A DNA stretch of 64,000 nucleotides, taken from NCBI GenBank assembly GCA_903955385.1, contig CAJBNH010000031.1:1-64000 (forward strand). The letters run 5' to 3'. The stretch comes from an uncultured Myxococcales bacterium. GTDB lineage: Bacteria; Myxococcota_A; UBA9042. Within the stretch, counting starts at the first letter, position 1, and the number at the start of each line of letters is the position of its first letter. Below the pieces are notes generated by a model. That model was not told where the DNA came from, did not search any database, and saw only the letters and a list, made by a program, of their open reading frames with translations. The translations under genes and the position numbers were made by a program. Of this stretch, positions 8,483-17,862 are shown in pieces.

Positions 8483-8914
8483 ATGAGCCATGCGCCTGGG
8501 CCTGGGTTGACGGTGGACCTGATCGTCGAACGCCCTTTGGTCGACGGCCGACGCGCGGTGCTGTTGGTGGAACGCCGCTTTCCCCCCTACGGCTGGGCGT
8601 TGCCCGGTGGCTTTGTCGACGCCGGAGAGTGTTGTGAAGACGCAGCCTTGCGCGAACTGGCCGAGGAGACTGCGCTGCGGGGACGGCTGCTGTACCAACT
8701 GCACACCTACTCAGACCCCCTCCGCGATCCGCGGCGACCAACCGCCAGCGTGGTGTTCGTGGCGGAGTCCGACGGAGAGCCCGTTGCCGGCGACGACGCG
8801 GGTGCCCTGCGGTTCTGGCCGCTCGACGACCTGCCGCACCTTTGTTTCGACCATGCGCGTGTCATCGACGACTACCGCACGGATCGCTATCGGCCGGTCA
8901 CGCCGCGCCTGTGA
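8483..8914 (+). CDS. Nudix hydrolase, ADP-ribose pyrophosphatase-like
   Basis: This 143 aa single-domain Nudix protein hydrolyses a nucleoside diphosphate linked to another moiety. The Nudix box runs from about residue 43 (GFVDAGE) to RELAEETAL at 57-65. The metal-binding REUxEE core is intact, while the usual Gly of EExGU is Ala. WALPGGFVDAGE and a terminal WFxLDDLP-like segment (FWPLDDLPHLCFDH) recall ADP-ribose and NAD-related members more than MutT, but the substrate cannot be told from sequence alone. The ATG at 8483 follows GAGGTG; a GTG at 8477 is the alternative. Confidence 0.85.
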   Translation: MSHAPGPGLTVDLIVERPLVDGRRAVLLVERRFPPYGWALPGGFVDAGECCEDAALRELAEETALRGRLLYQLHTYSDPLRDPRRPTASVVFVAESDGEPVAGDDAGALRFWPLDDLPHLCFDHARVIDDYRTDRYRPVTPRL

Positions 8915-8948
8915 TAACCGCGCCAGCCGCGCCCACTTCGAGCCTTGC

Positions 8949-9557
8949 ATGCGTCGTCTGCCCCCCCATCGCCGACGTCTCTTCCCGGTCCGGGCAGCGG
9001 CCATCGGTCTGGCGTGCGCGCTTGCGACGATCCTGGGGTGCTCCACTAGCCGCGAGGTCGACGGCCTGTGGCGGGCGCAGCTGGAGCCGCACGGGGCCGA
9101 CAACGCCTTGATCTTCGGGTTGGAAGGTGCGGCGCTGGGCCTCGAACTGGTCGTCGGCCAGTACGGCCCTGACCTCAGTGGTCTGGTGCGGTACTACACA
9201 TCGCCGGATTTTGAGCGTGCGAGGGTGGCCGAAGCACCGGACAACCAGTGCGAGTGCGGCTGGCTGCATCAGGGCCGCATCGACCCGGTGACGAACAAGG
9301 TCTCGTTCACCCTCAAAAGCTGCGTGCCCGGCAGCTCGCCCCAAGCGGTCCTGCGTTTGCGCGGTCAATTCGAGTTGGGCACCGACGAGAGACTCGCTGG
9401 TACGTTGCGCGTGGATGATCCGACGTCACCTCTGAACGGAACGGCCCTGCAGGTCACGTTCGACCGCATCGGCGCACCGGGAGAAACGGACGCAAGCCAG
9501 CTCGTCTGCCGTCAGCCCGCCGATGCCGCCAACGGCAACGTCTTTTCGGGGCGGTGA
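8949..9557 (+). CDS. Small lipoprotein, function unknown
   Basis: This is a 202 aa predicted lipoprotein. The Arg-rich n-region and hydrophobic core lead to a lipobox (ILGC, Cys 31) followed by Ser-Thr-Ser, which favours outer-membrane sorting. The mature part is a probable beta-sandwich or lipocalin-like domain (DGLWRAQL, GLELVVGQYGPDLSGLVRYY, SFTLKSC, VLRLRGQF), with four Cys that could pair. It resembles the calycin-style lipoproteins that report on ligand binding, but no family signature is certain. The ribosome binding site is weak. It is followed three bases later by the 9561 gene. Confidence 0.5.
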   Translation: MRRLPPHRRRLFPVRAAAIGLACALATILGCSTSREVDGLWRAQLEPHGADNALIFGLEGAALGLELVVGQYGPDLSGLVRYYTSPDFERARVAEAPDNQCECGWLHQGRIDPVTNKVSFTLKSCVPGSSPQAVLRLRGQFELGTDERLAGTLRVDDPTSPLNGTALQVTFDRIGAPGETDASQLVCRQPADAANGNVFSGR

Positions 9558-9560
9558 AGG

Positions 9561-11045
9561 ATGGCCCCGCAGCACCCCACCCGGCTCGCCGCCAGTCTGC
9601 TGTTCGCCGGATTGCTGCTTTCACGCGCAGGCCTGCCACAGCCGGTCGCTGAGCCTCCAGCCCCGACGCCACTTGTGACCAGCGATGTCGCCGACGCGCA
9701 GAAACGCCCGCGAACGCTTGCGATCCTGCCGTTCAAGGACCATCTGGTCACGCCGTCGGACTTGTTCGCACCGCAAGGCCAGGTCTCCAGAGACAACTAC
9801 GCCGCCAGCCTCGAGTCCGTCGTGCTCCGCAGTCTGGAGGCGACGCCCTACGTCACCGTCAAGCCCCCGGCCCGCGTCCGCGAGGAACTCTCCGACGACA
9901 GCGCCCTTCAAGCTGTGGGCCGCGCCGCTCAGGCCCGCTACCGTCTGGGTCTGGACCTGTACCTCGGCATGGCGGCCGCTCGTGCCCAAGAGAACCTGAA
10001 AGAATCCGCAGAGATGTACCGCAGCATCTTTCAGGACGTGTCAGACCCGAAGCCATACGCCGATGCCCAGTTCATGCTCGGTGTCAGTCTGGTCGATCTG
10101 GGACGCGTGGCAGAGGGGCACATCGCGCTGAAGGACGCCTTCCAGATCCAAGCCGATCGGCGCTTTCGCCCCAACTTCTTCCCGCCGCAGGTGAACACCG
10201 CGCTGGCCAACGCCCTCGTCGACCACCTCTCCACCGCCGACCCGCTGCATCCATACGGCGACAACCGGCGGATGCACGATCTGGCCACTCGGCTGGGCGT
10301 GTCCGCTCTGGTGACGGGCACGGTGCGCGGCAGCCCCGACGGCCCGGTGCTGCACCTCGCGATCTTCGGCGTGCAACGTCGCATCATCGAGGCGGAAATC
10401 CGGGTTTCCGCACTCGACTCGTCCGACCGCATCGACGCCTTTCTGTCCCGCTGGCTCGCCTGCGCCCCCATCGGACAGGCCGTCGCCTCGTCACGCTCCT
10501 CCGGCAAGTGGCGCATGGACACCTCGGGGTCCTACGCGCTCTACGCCCGCCAACCCACGCGTCAGGATTTCCACAGCGTCGGCTTCGCTGCGGGCGTGTC
10601 CTACGACTTGCGTCCGGGGTTCGAGTGGTTCGGCCGCGTGAACATGTACACGAGCCTGTCGGACCCGTACCGCGACCTGCTGCACTCGTTCAACTCGGTG
10701 CGAGTGCTGGGTGGTGTCGGTTTCACCCTGCGCCGCGGGCCCTTGCGTCTGTTTGTCCGGCCGGGCATCGACCTGCACGTGCTCGGCTCGTTTGTCGCGA
10801 GCACCGATGCCGACTGCAAATTCCTGGGTCTGGACCACCCCTTGTGCGACGCATCGACCGTGTCGAACCTGGATCAGGACTTGCTGGCAGGCCTGAACCT
10901 CGCGTTGGGCGGTCAGGTGCACATCGGGCGCGACTTCTTTCTGGCGTTGCAGGGTTCGGCCTCGTCCTACTTCCTGCCCTTCTCGGGCACCGACCGCTTG
11001 AACTACCCCCTGTCCGCTGAGATTGGCCTCGGCTATCGCTTGTAG
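9561..11045 (+). CDS. Exported protein with GNA1162/CsgG-like N-terminal half and OM-barrel-like C-terminus
   Basis: This 494 aa protein has a signal peptide (residues 1-30). The first half begins with RTLAILPFKDHL, typical of the small-barrel lead strand in CsgG/TolB-N-like periplasmic domains, and includes a helical repeat stretch (residues 120-210) like tetratricopeptides. A second alpha/beta part contains ALVTGTVRGSPDGPVLHLAIF. The last 170 residues alternate strands with many Tyr, Phe and Arg and end in SAEIGLGYRL, which fits an outer-membrane barrel although the last residue is Leu rather than Phe. I infer an outer-membrane protein with a periplasmic half. The biological role is unknown. 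Confidence 0.5.
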   Translation: MAPQHPTRLAASLLFAGLLLSRAGLPQPVAEPPAPTPLVTSDVADAQKRPRTLAILPFKDHLVTPSDLFAPQGQVSRDNYAASLESVVLRSLEATPYVTVKPPARVREELSDDSALQAVGRAAQARYRLGLDLYLGMAAARAQENLKESAEMYRSIFQDVSDPKPYADAQFMLGVSLVDLGRVAEGHIALKDAFQIQADRRFRPNFFPPQVNTALANALVDHLSTADPLHPYGDNRRMHDLATRLGVSALVTGTVRGSPDGPVLHLAIFGVQRRIIEAEIRVSALDSSDRIDAFLSRWLACAPIGQAVASSRSSGKWRMDTSGSYALYARQPTRQDFHSVGFAAGVSYDLRPGFEWFGRVNMYTSLSDPYRDLLHSFNSVRVLGGVGFTLRRGPLRLFVRPGIDLHVLGSFVASTDADCKFLGLDHPLCDASTVSNLDQDLLAGLNLALGGQVHIGRDFFLALQGSASSYFLPFSGTDRLNYPLSAEIGLGYRL

Positions 11046-11087
11046 TACGCCCCGGGATTTCCCCCGGAGGCTCCGCTTCCACCGGAT

Positions 11088-11107
11088 GCGCCATCCCCCC
11101 AAGGCGC
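11088..11107 (+). terminator. Weak hairpin after the 9561 gene
   Basis: GCGCC (11088-11092) and GGCGC (11103-11107) can pair across a 10-nt loop and are followed by GTTTCCC. The stem is short and the T-run poor, so this is only a candidate transcript end upstream of gpmI. Confidence 0.2.
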
Positions 11108-11158
11108 GTTTCCCATCCCGGCTCCTCCCCCCAACCCACGAGCCGTCCAGAGGTCCCC

Positions 11159-12835
11159 ATGTCTGTCGAGATCCTGCGCCGCCACCCTGACTTGCCTCGC
11201 CCCACCGGTCCCGTGATCCTCGCCATTCTGGACGGCGTCGGCTGGGGTCCCGGCGACGATGGCGACGCGGTCGCCAAGGCCAACAAGCCCAACCTGGACC
11301 GCCTGTGGCAGTCGCAGCCCACCCGCACGCTGCAAGCGCACGGCCTTGCGGTCGGCCTTCCTTCCGATGCCGACATGGGCAACTCAGAGGTTGGGCACAA
11401 TGCGCTCGGCGCCGGCCGGGTGTTTCGTCAGGGTGCCGCGCTGGTCAACGACGCCATCGCCAGCGGTCGGCTGTTTCAGGGCGAAGCTTGGCAGTGGCTG
11501 GTCGAGCCGCTCGTCGGCCCGAACGCCTTGCCCCACGCGGCGTTGCACCTCTGCGGCTTGCTGTCCGACGGCAACGTCCACTCCCACATCGATCAGGTGT
11601 TCGCCCTCATCCGCGGTGCCGACCGTGCGGGCGTGCAGCACCTGCGGATGCACCCGCTGGCCGACGGCCGTGACGTGGAAGACCCCTCGTTCGACCGATT
11701 CGTCGCCCAGCTTCAAGCCGAGCTCGACGCCCACAACGCCCGCGGACGCGACTACTGCGTCGCATCCGGCGGCGGACGCATGGGCGTGACGATGGACCGC
11801 TACGAGGCAGACTGGTCGATCGTCGAGCGCGGGTGGCACGCTCATGTGCTGGGCGAGGCCCCCGGCTTCCCCGACGTCGGCACCGCCATCGCCGCACTTC
11901 GCAAGCAACCGGGCGGAGAAAGCGACCAGAAGCTCGGACCCTTCGTCATCCTCGGCGCCGACGGCCAGCCCGTGGGCGCGGTACGCGACGGCGACAGTTT
12001 CGCCTTCTGGAATTTCCGCGGCGACCGCGCCATCGAGCTCACACGGGCCTTTGAAGACGGTCCTGACTTCAAGGCTTTCGACCGCAAGCGCGTCCCTGCC
12101 GCCCGCTACGCCGGCATGATGCAGTACGACGGAGACCTGCACCTGCCCCGCAAGTTTCTCGTCGAGCCGCCCGTGATCGAGCGCACCTCCGGCGAGTTTC
12201 TGGCCGCTTTGGGGCTGCGCACCTTCGCCGTCAGCGAGACGCAGAAGTACGGTCACGTCACCTACTTCTGGAACGGCAACCGATCTGGCGTGCTGGCCCC
12301 GGGGCTCGAGGAGTATGCAGAGGTCCCCTCAGACCGCATCTCGTTCGACCAACGCCCCGAAATGCGCGCGCAGGAGATCACCGACCTGGTCGAACGGGCG
12401 CTTTCCCACCAGCCCCGGCCCGACTTCGTGCGCCTGAACTTCCCCAACGGCGACATGGTCGGCCACACCGGCGACTTCGCGGCGACCGTGCGGGCGGTCG
12501 AATGCGTCGACGCGCAGGTGGGCCGGCTGATCGCGCTGACCGAACAGCTGGGCGGCGTGCTCATCGTGACCGCCGACCACGGCAACGCCGATGACATGTG
12601 GATGCGCGACGGCAAGGGCCGGCCGGTCATCGTCAACGGCGCACCTCAGCCCAAGACCAGCCATACGCTGTCACCAGTGCCCGTGACGATCCTCGACACG
12701 CGCAACGGCACCGCTTGGAAGCTGCGCGAAGACCTGCCACGCGCGGGCTTGGCCAACGTCGCGGCAACGCTTTTCAACTTGATGGGTTACGAGGCTCCGT
12801 CGGACTACGAGCCCTCATTCGTCACGCCGGCCTGA
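11159..12835 (+). CDS. gpmI: 2,3-bisphosphoglycerate-independent phosphoglycerate mutase
   Basis: This glycolytic enzyme interconverts 3- and 2-phosphoglycerate without cofactor, using two Mn ions and a phosphoserine intermediate. The 558 aa length fits the long GpmI class. Motifs include ILAILDGVGWG at the N-terminus (metal Asp), DADMGNSEVGH with the nucleophilic serine (about Ser 76), HPLADGRDV in the transferase domain, FPNGDMVGHTGD, and VTADHGNADDM near the end. The ATG is preceded by AGAGGTC. It converges with nrdJ with only eight bases between the stops, so no terminator fits there. Confidence 0.96.
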   Translation: MSVEILRRHPDLPRPTGPVILAILDGVGWGPGDDGDAVAKANKPNLDRLWQSQPTRTLQAHGLAVGLPSDADMGNSEVGHNALGAGRVFRQGAALVNDAIASGRLFQGEAWQWLVEPLVGPNALPHAALHLCGLLSDGNVHSHIDQVFALIRGADRAGVQHLRMHPLADGRDVEDPSFDRFVAQLQAELDAHNARGRDYCVASGGGRMGVTMDRYEADWSIVERGWHAHVLGEAPGFPDVGTAIAALRKQPGGESDQKLGPFVILGADGQPVGAVRDGDSFAFWNFRGDRAIELTRAFEDGPDFKAFDRKRVPAARYAGMMQYDGDLHLPRKFLVEPPVIERTSGEFLAALGLRTFAVSETQKYGHVTYFWNGNRSGVLAPGLEEYAEVPSDRISFDQRPEMRAQEITDLVERALSHQPRPDFVRLNFPNGDMVGHTGDFAATVRAVECVDAQVGRLIALTEQLGGVLIVTADHGNADDMWMRDGKGRPVIVNGAPQPKTSHTLSPVPVTILDTRNGTAWKLREDLPRAGLANVAATLFNLMGYEAPSDYEPSFVTPA

Positions 12836-12843
12836 TGCCCTCG

Positions 12844-15750
12844 TTAGGAGCAGCCGCCTGACGTCGCGCCGCAGTCGCAGCGATAGCACGCCCCGGACGG
12901 GAACATCATGCGTCCGCAGCTGGGGCACAGCGGGCTGTCCAGGTGGGCCTTGAACAGCACGCCGTTGCCCGCTTGGGTGCGGACGGCATCGGCCGACGCG
13001 CCGGTTGCCTTCTCGCCTGCGCTTCCAGTCGCCGCTTCGACGGCCGGGACCGCTTCCGCCTCGACGGCCGGGCCCTTGTTCAGGAACTTCAGCGCCAGCC
13101 AGCGGAACAGGTAGTCCGTGATCGACTTGGCGATCGGGATGTCGCGGTTGCCGGTAAAGCCGCTGGGCTCAAAGCGGGTCGCCGTGAACTTGTCGCACAG
13201 CACCGGCAGGGGCACTCCGTATTGCAGCGCCATCGAGATCGCCGTGGCGAAGGCATCCAGCAGACCCGACAGCGTCGAGCCCTCCTTCGCCATCACGATA
13301 AACACTTCTCCCAGAGTCCCGTCCTCGTACATGCCGGCCGTGATGTAGCCCTCGTGTCCGGCAATCGAGAACTTGTGCGTGATCGCCTGCCGCTCGTCAG
13401 GCAGCTTGCGGCGGTCCCGGCGCGCAGCGGGGGCGACGGCGAGAACGGCTTCGACCGCAGCAGCCGGCGCTTCCAGCGCGTGCTTGGTGTCGGTCGTCTT
13501 GCGAGTCGTCAAGGGTTGGGCGCGCTTGCAGCCGTCGCGATAGATGGCGACCGCCTTGATGCCCTGCCGCCAGGCCTCCATGTACGTCCGCGTCACGTCC
13601 TCAATCGTGGCCTCGTTCGGCAGGTTGACGGTCTTCGAAATGGCACCGGACAGGAACGGCTGCACCGCCCCCATCATGTTCAGGTGCCCCATGTAATGGA
13701 TCGACCGCGTGCCGTTGGCGGGCTTGAAAGCGCAGTCGAACACGGACAGGTGCGCGTCCTGCAGGTTCGGCGCGCCCTCGATCGTGTCGCTCTGGTCGAT
13801 GTACAGCGTGATGTCTGCGATCTGGTCGGGCGAGTATCCGAGCTTGCGCAGCGCCGCAGGCACGGCCTGATTCACGATCTTCAGCGTGCCGCCGCCGACC
13901 AGCTTCTTGTACTTGACCAGTGCGATGTCGGGCTCGATGCCGGTCGTGTCGCAGTCCATCATGAAGGCAATCGTGCCGGTCGGCGCCAGCACGGTCACTT
14001 GAGCGTTGCGATAGCCGTGACGCGCCCCTTCCTGCACCGTCTGGTCCCACACCTGCCGCACTGCGCCCATCAGCGGCGCGGGGACGGCCGACGCGTCGAT
14101 GGCGCCCACCGCCGCGCGATGCCGCAGCATCACGTTGTGCATGGCGCTGCGATTGGGCTCGAACTTCGGGAAGGCGCCGATCTGCTCTGCCAGCCGCGCC
14201 GACTGCAGGTTGGCCTCGCCGTGCATCAGCGCCGTGATCGCCGCCGCATACGCCCGTCCCTGCGGCGAGTCGTAGGCCAGCCCACGGGTCATCAGCAGCG
14301 CGCCCAGGTTGGCGTAGCCCAGACCAAGCGGCCGGAAGTCCACGCTGTTCTTGCCAATTCGCTCCGTCGGATAGGCAGCGAAGTCGACCAGAATTTCTTG
14401 GGCGGTCAGCGTCAGTGCCACCGCGTGCCGAAACGCTTCGACGTCCAGCTCGCCGTCCGCGCCCACGAACCGCATCAGGTTCAGGCTGGCCAGATTGCAA
14501 GCCGAGTCGTCCAGAAACATGTACTCGCTGCACGGATTCGAGGCGTTGATCCGACCTGATTCCGGGCAGGTGTGCCAGTTGTTGATGGTCGTGTCGAACT
14601 GCATGCCGGGGTCGCCACACGCCCAAGTCGCCTTGGCCACTTCCTCCATCAGCTCGCGAGCCTTCCACGTGTCCATCGGCCGGCCGTCCTTGACGGCCCG
14701 GGTCGTCCACTCCCCGTCGTCCTGAACGGCGCGCATGAAGTTGTCGGTCGTGCGCACGCTGTTGTTCGAATTCTGAAAGAAGACGGAACCATACGCCTCG
14801 CCGTCGATGCGGCCGTCATAGCCCGCCTCGATCAGCGCCCAAGCCTTCTTCTCCTCCGAAGCTTTGCAGCGGATGAAGGCGGCGATGTCGGGGTGGGTAA
14901 CGTCCAGGATCACCATCTTGGCGGCCCGACGCGTCTTGCCGCCGCTCTTGATCACGCCGGCGAAGGCGTCGAAACCCTTCATGAAGCTCACCGGGCCCGA
15001 CGCCTCGCCACCGCCCGTCAGCTGCTCGCGCGACGACCGGATCGGCGACAGGTTCGAGCCCGTGCCAGAGCCGAACTTGAACAACATGCCCTCGGTCTTT
15101 GCCAGCGACAGGATCGACTCCATCGTGTCCTCGACGCTGTTGATGAAACAGGCCGAGCACTGCGGGCGCGCCTCGAAGCCGACGTTGAACCACACCGGCG
15201 AGTTGAACGCCATGCGCTGGTTCACCAGCAGCCAGGTCAGCTCGTCCTCGAAGATGCGGGCATCACTTTCCGTTGCAAAGTAGCGGCCTTCCCTTCCCCA
15301 CTGGCCGATGGTGCCGACGACTCGGCCGATCAACTGACGCACGCTGGACTCGCGCTCCGGCGTGTCGAGGGTGCCGCGAAAGTACTTCGACACCACCACG
15401 GCGGTGGCGGTCTGCGACCAACTGGCGGGGAACTCAACGCCCTTCTGCTCGAAGATGGTCTCGCCACGCGTGTTGGTGATGGCGGCGGTGCGGCGTTCCC
15501 ACGTGGTCTCGTCGAACGGGTGCACACCGGGGCGGGTGTGGTGTCGGCGCATGGTCAGACCCGCGCCGCGGTCCAGCTTCTGTGACGGCAGGGGAGCAAA
15601 CGCCAGCGGCGCGGCATCAACCGTCGCGATGTCGATGGCCGACACCTCCCGGTCGGTAGCATCGGACTCCTGCGACAGCGTGCCGGAGACCGCGAGCGAA
15701 GGCTCGGTCGCCAGTGCGTCGTCCTGCAGGATCCTCAATTGCAAACTCAT
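12844..15750 (-). CDS. nrdJ: Adenosylcobalamin-dependent ribonucleotide reductase, class II
   Basis: This enzyme makes deoxyribonucleotides from ribonucleotides, generating a thiyl radical with adenosylcobalamin, so it works with or without oxygen. The radical site is NPCSEYMFLDDSACNLASL (the Cys is about residue 405 of 968). The substrate-reducing partner is in QCSACFINSVEDTM, and the C-terminal tail (CPSCG, CYRCDCG, CS) holds the thiol-shuttle cysteines and a possible zinc site. The ATG at 15750 has GAGGGGGGACG before it. The frame stays open to 15915 but that region is not conserved-looking. Two NrdR boxes lie upstream. No class I or III reductase genes are in the window. Confidence 0.94.
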   Translation of the reverse strand: MSLQLRILQDDALATEPSLAVSGTLSQESDATDREVSAIDIATVDAAPLAFAPLPSQKLDRGAGLTMRRHHTRPGVHPFDETTWERRTAAITNTRGETIFEQKGVEFPASWSQTATAVVVSKYFRGTLDTPERESSVRQLIGRVVGTIGQWGREGRYFATESDARIFEDELTWLLVNQRMAFNSPVWFNVGFEARPQCSACFINSVEDTMESILSLAKTEGMLFKFGSGTGSNLSPIRSSREQLTGGGEASGPVSFMKGFDAFAGVIKSGGKTRRAAKMVILDVTHPDIAAFIRCKASEEKKAWALIEAGYDGRIDGEAYGSVFFQNSNNSVRTTDNFMRAVQDDGEWTTRAVKDGRPMDTWKARELMEEVAKATWACGDPGMQFDTTINNWHTCPESGRINASNPCSEYMFLDDSACNLASLNLMRFVGADGELDVEAFRHAVALTLTAQEILVDFAAYPTERIGKNSVDFRPLGLGYANLGALLMTRGLAYDSPQGRAYAAAITALMHGEANLQSARLAEQIGAFPKFEPNRSAMHNVMLRHRAAVGAIDASAVPAPLMGAVRQVWDQTVQEGARHGYRNAQVTVLAPTGTIAFMMDCDTTGIEPDIALVKYKKLVGGGTLKIVNQAVPAALRKLGYSPDQIADITLYIDQSDTIEGAPNLQDAHLSVFDCAFKPANGTRSIHYMGHLNMMGAVQPFLSGAISKTVNLPNEATIEDVTRTYMEAWRQGIKAVAIYRDGCKRAQPLTTRKTTDTKHALEAPAAAVEAVLAVAPAARRDRRKLPDERQAITHKFSIAGHEGYITAGMYEDGTLGEVFIVMAKEGSTLSGLLDAFATAISMALQYGVPLPVLCDKFTATRFEPSGFTGNRDIPIAKSITDYLFRWLALKFLNKGPAVEAEAVPAVEAATGSAGEKATGASADAVRTQAGNGVLFKAHLDSPLCPSCGRMMFPSGACYRCDCGATSGGCS

Positions 15751-15918
15751 CGTCCCCCCCTCGTCCCCATACGCCACCCGCCGAGCACCCGAACACCGAC
15801 GCACCGCAGCGATCCTGGCCATGCCTCGCGCCTCCGAAGCCGGACGTCCCTGAGCGGAACCGTTTGGGCCGGTGCCGCCGCTGCGTAGGGAGACCGGCTC
15901 CTTCTTGCGCAGCACCGG

Positions 15919-15948
15919 AAGCTAGCCGCCGGTTTGGGCCGTGGTCAA
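15919..15948 (-). promoter_or_regulatory. Candidate nrdJ promoter
   Basis: On the minus strand, TTGACC (15948-15943) and TAGCTT (15924-15919) are 18 bp apart, directly downstream of the NrdR boxes. The predicted transcript would start near 15912 and have a leader of about 160 nt before the ATG at 15750. Confidence 0.45.
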
Positions 15949-15957
15949 ATTTCTCGA

Positions 15958-16005
15958 CCACAACATGTTGTGCACGGAGCGGCGATCGACCACTACATCT
16001 GGTGG
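15958..16005 (-). promoter_or_regulatory. Pair of NrdR boxes upstream of nrdJ
   Basis: Two 16-bp palindromic elements lie at 15958-15973 (core CACAACATGTTGTG, a perfect 14-bp palindrome) and 15990-16005 (CACTACATCTGGTG, imperfect). Their centres are exactly 32 bp apart, about three helical turns. Each keeps the CAC...GTG ends and central AT of the NrdR consensus. NrdR represses ribonucleotide reductase genes by binding such paired boxes. They sit just upstream of the candidate nrdJ promoter. The nrdR gene is not in this window. Confidence 0.75.
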
Positions 16006-16007
16006 TC

Positions 16008-16418
16008 CGAGGGCGATCTGCCCCCCGCTTTCCGCAGCGAATCCGCCTGCCTGGATCGCGATATGCACACCGACAAGCGCCGGGCGGCGAGCCTGTGGAC
16101 AACCTCGGCATTGCCGGCGCAACCTGTTGATACATTCTCGCAACCAGTTCTCTATCTTAACGTTTCCAGCAAGGCCCGCCTGTGAACGCGTTGGCAAGGT
16201 CCTTGGCCGCCATCGCCTGATCACGCGCGTCGTCCGGTAGCCGACCCTTCACGGAACCGAGCGAAACCACGATCGAACGCTGCAACCCTTCGACAGTACG
16301 CGCTTTCAGGGTGGTGCCTCGGCGAGCCGTTTGAAAGTGCGCCCCGTGTCGCGTACAAGCCCCGCGCGTCGGCCGTCGGCGCCGCGCCCAAGCCGTCGGC
16401 CCCAGGGAGAGTGCATCC
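16008..16418. other. Intergenic region between nrdJ regulatory sites and obgE
   Basis: About 410 bp with no convincing gene. It contains a local AT-rich patch at 16127-16160 (TTGATA followed 20 bp later by TATCTT) that may hold an obgE promoter, though the spacing is too long for confidence. A minus-strand frame from 16420 to 16157 is open but lacks a good ribosome binding site and has weak codon bias, so I do not call it. No riboswitch or tRNA structure was recognised. Confidence 0.4.
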
Positions 16419-17447
16419 ATGCAGTTCATCGACGAAGCCACCGTGGTGGCCGCCTCAGGCGCGGGGGGCAACGGCAGCCGAAGCTTTCGCCGCGAGAAGC
16501 ACGTGCCGCGCGGAGGACCCGACGGTGGCGACGGTGGCAAGGGCGGCGACGTCGTCCTGGTGGCCGACCCCAGGTCGCGGTCCCTGCTCGACTACCACTA
16601 CGGTCGCACGTATTCGGCCGAGGACGGCAAGGCGGGCTCAGGCGCGCGCAAGTCCGGACGCGACGGCGAAGATCTCGTCCTGGCCGTACCGCCCGGGACC
16701 CAGGTCTTCGACGCAAACAGCGGGGAACTGCTGGCTGACCTGGTCTCTGAAGGCCACCGCCTGGTGATCCTGCGCGGCGGCAACGGCGGCTGGGGCAACA
16801 TCCACTTCGCCACCGCCACCCGTCAGGTGCCCGACTTCGCCAATCCCGGGCAGCCCGCCGTCGTCCGATCCCTGCGGTTCGAGCTCAAGCTGCTGGCCGA
16901 TGTCGCCCTGGTCGGCTACCCCAACGTTGGGAAATCCAGCCTCATTCGCGCGATTTCCGCCTCGCAGGCACGCGTCGCCGACTACCCCTTCACCACGCTT
17001 GTCCCCAATCTGGGCGTCGTGCGCCATCAAAGCCGGGTGTTCACGGTCGCCGATATTCCCGGCCTGATCGAGGGCGCGGCACAGGGCGCGGGACTCGGGA
17101 CACGCTTCCTGAAGCACGTCGAGCGCTGCCGAACCCTCGTGTTTCTGCTCTCGCCGGTCGAAAGTGAGTCCCCGGCGCAGCAGCTCGCCGTCCTGCAGCG
17201 AGAGCTCGCTTCCCACGACCGAGACCTGCCGCAGCGGCCGTCCATGGTGGTTCTGGCAAAGGCAGACTTGCTCGGTCCGGACGTCGACGACGTCGTCCGC
17301 GAGCTGGCCGAGGAGTTGGGACGCCCCGTGCTGGCGGTTTCGCCGATTACCAAGGTGGGTGTGCCCCGGTTTCTGGACGAGCTCGCCTCCCGCTTTGCCC
17401 AAGAGCCCCGTCAAGCGCCAGCGACCTACGACCCCATGGCGGACTGA
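16419..17447 (+). CDS. obgE: GTPase Obg
   Basis: This ribosome-associated GTPase is involved in 50S assembly and stress response. The Obg glycine-rich fold covers residues 1-157 (GAGGNGSRSFRREKHVPRGG, GGDGGKGGDV, GGNGGWGN). It is followed by the GTPase domain with G1 GYPNVGKSS, the G2/switch Thr in YPFTTLVPNLG, G3 DIPGLIEGA, and AKADLL as G4. The 342 aa length is typical, with no long C-terminal acidic tail. GGGAG is found upstream of the ATG. The usual upstream rplU-rpmA genes are absent, which is a local rearrangement. Confidence 0.95.
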   Translation: MQFIDEATVVAASGAGGNGSRSFRREKHVPRGGPDGGDGGKGGDVVLVADPRSRSLLDYHYGRTYSAEDGKAGSGARKSGRDGEDLVLAVPPGTQVFDANSGELLADLVSEGHRLVILRGGNGGWGNIHFATATRQVPDFANPGQPAVVRSLRFELKLLADVALVGYPNVGKSSLIRAISASQARVADYPFTTLVPNLGVVRHQSRVFTVADIPGLIEGAAQGAGLGTRFLKHVERCRTLVFLLSPVESESPAQQLAVLQRELASHDRDLPQRPSMVVLAKADLLGPDVDDVVRELAEELGRPVLAVSPITKVGVPRFLDELASRFAQEPRQAPATYDPMAD

Positions 17448-17576
17448 CCCTCGGGGCGGAGTCGGCAATGCCCCTACAGTTGCCACACTCGCCATGGGTC
17501 GCGAAATGGCACTGTGCCCAAACGGCACCAAGCCAGATCCCTTGCAATTACAGCAACTCTCCAGATAGGCCTCGAT

Positions 17577-17605
17577 TTGACGGTCTACAGGGGCCTGCCT
17601 ATACT
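17577..17605 (+). promoter_or_regulatory. Strong sigma70-like promoter for the TPR envelope operon
   Basis: TTGACG (17577-17582), a 17-bp spacer and TATACT (17600-17605) make one of the best -35/-10 pairs in the window. Transcription would begin near 17612 and run into the operon that starts at 17944. Confidence 0.6.
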
Positions 17606-17862
17606 TCAAGGCCCCGGCACCGGCGAAGTTTGCGCAACTGCGGTGCCACGATTGACCATTGTCTGGAGGAGCTCGGCCCGCCGGCAAAGGCAGCACGCAA
17701 GATTGCGGCGTACGCGTGACAGCGGACGCTGCTTGGTGGCATGCTGTTTCGCTACGTCCCTTGCAGGGCGTGGTTTCGATCTCTCTCGTCAAGGACCTTC
17801 TAGCGATGCAAGTCAGGTCGTCCGCCCCGAACAGGCAGCCACGCGCCGCACACCCGCTGCCG

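Noticed and set aside
15751-15912. Cobalamin riboswitch in the nrdJ leader
   Set aside because: Only GCCAGGA on the minus strand resembles part of a B12 box. The rest of the box and the receptor stems are not recognisable.
15751-15915. Extended N-terminus of NrdJ from a GTG at 15915
   Set aside because: The extra 55 residues are Arg/Gly-rich and not domain-like, and the ATG at 15750 has a very strong ribosome binding site.
16157-16420. Minus-strand open frame between nrdJ and obgE
   Set aside because: It overlaps the obgE start, has no ribosome binding site, only moderate third-position GC, and no recognised domain.
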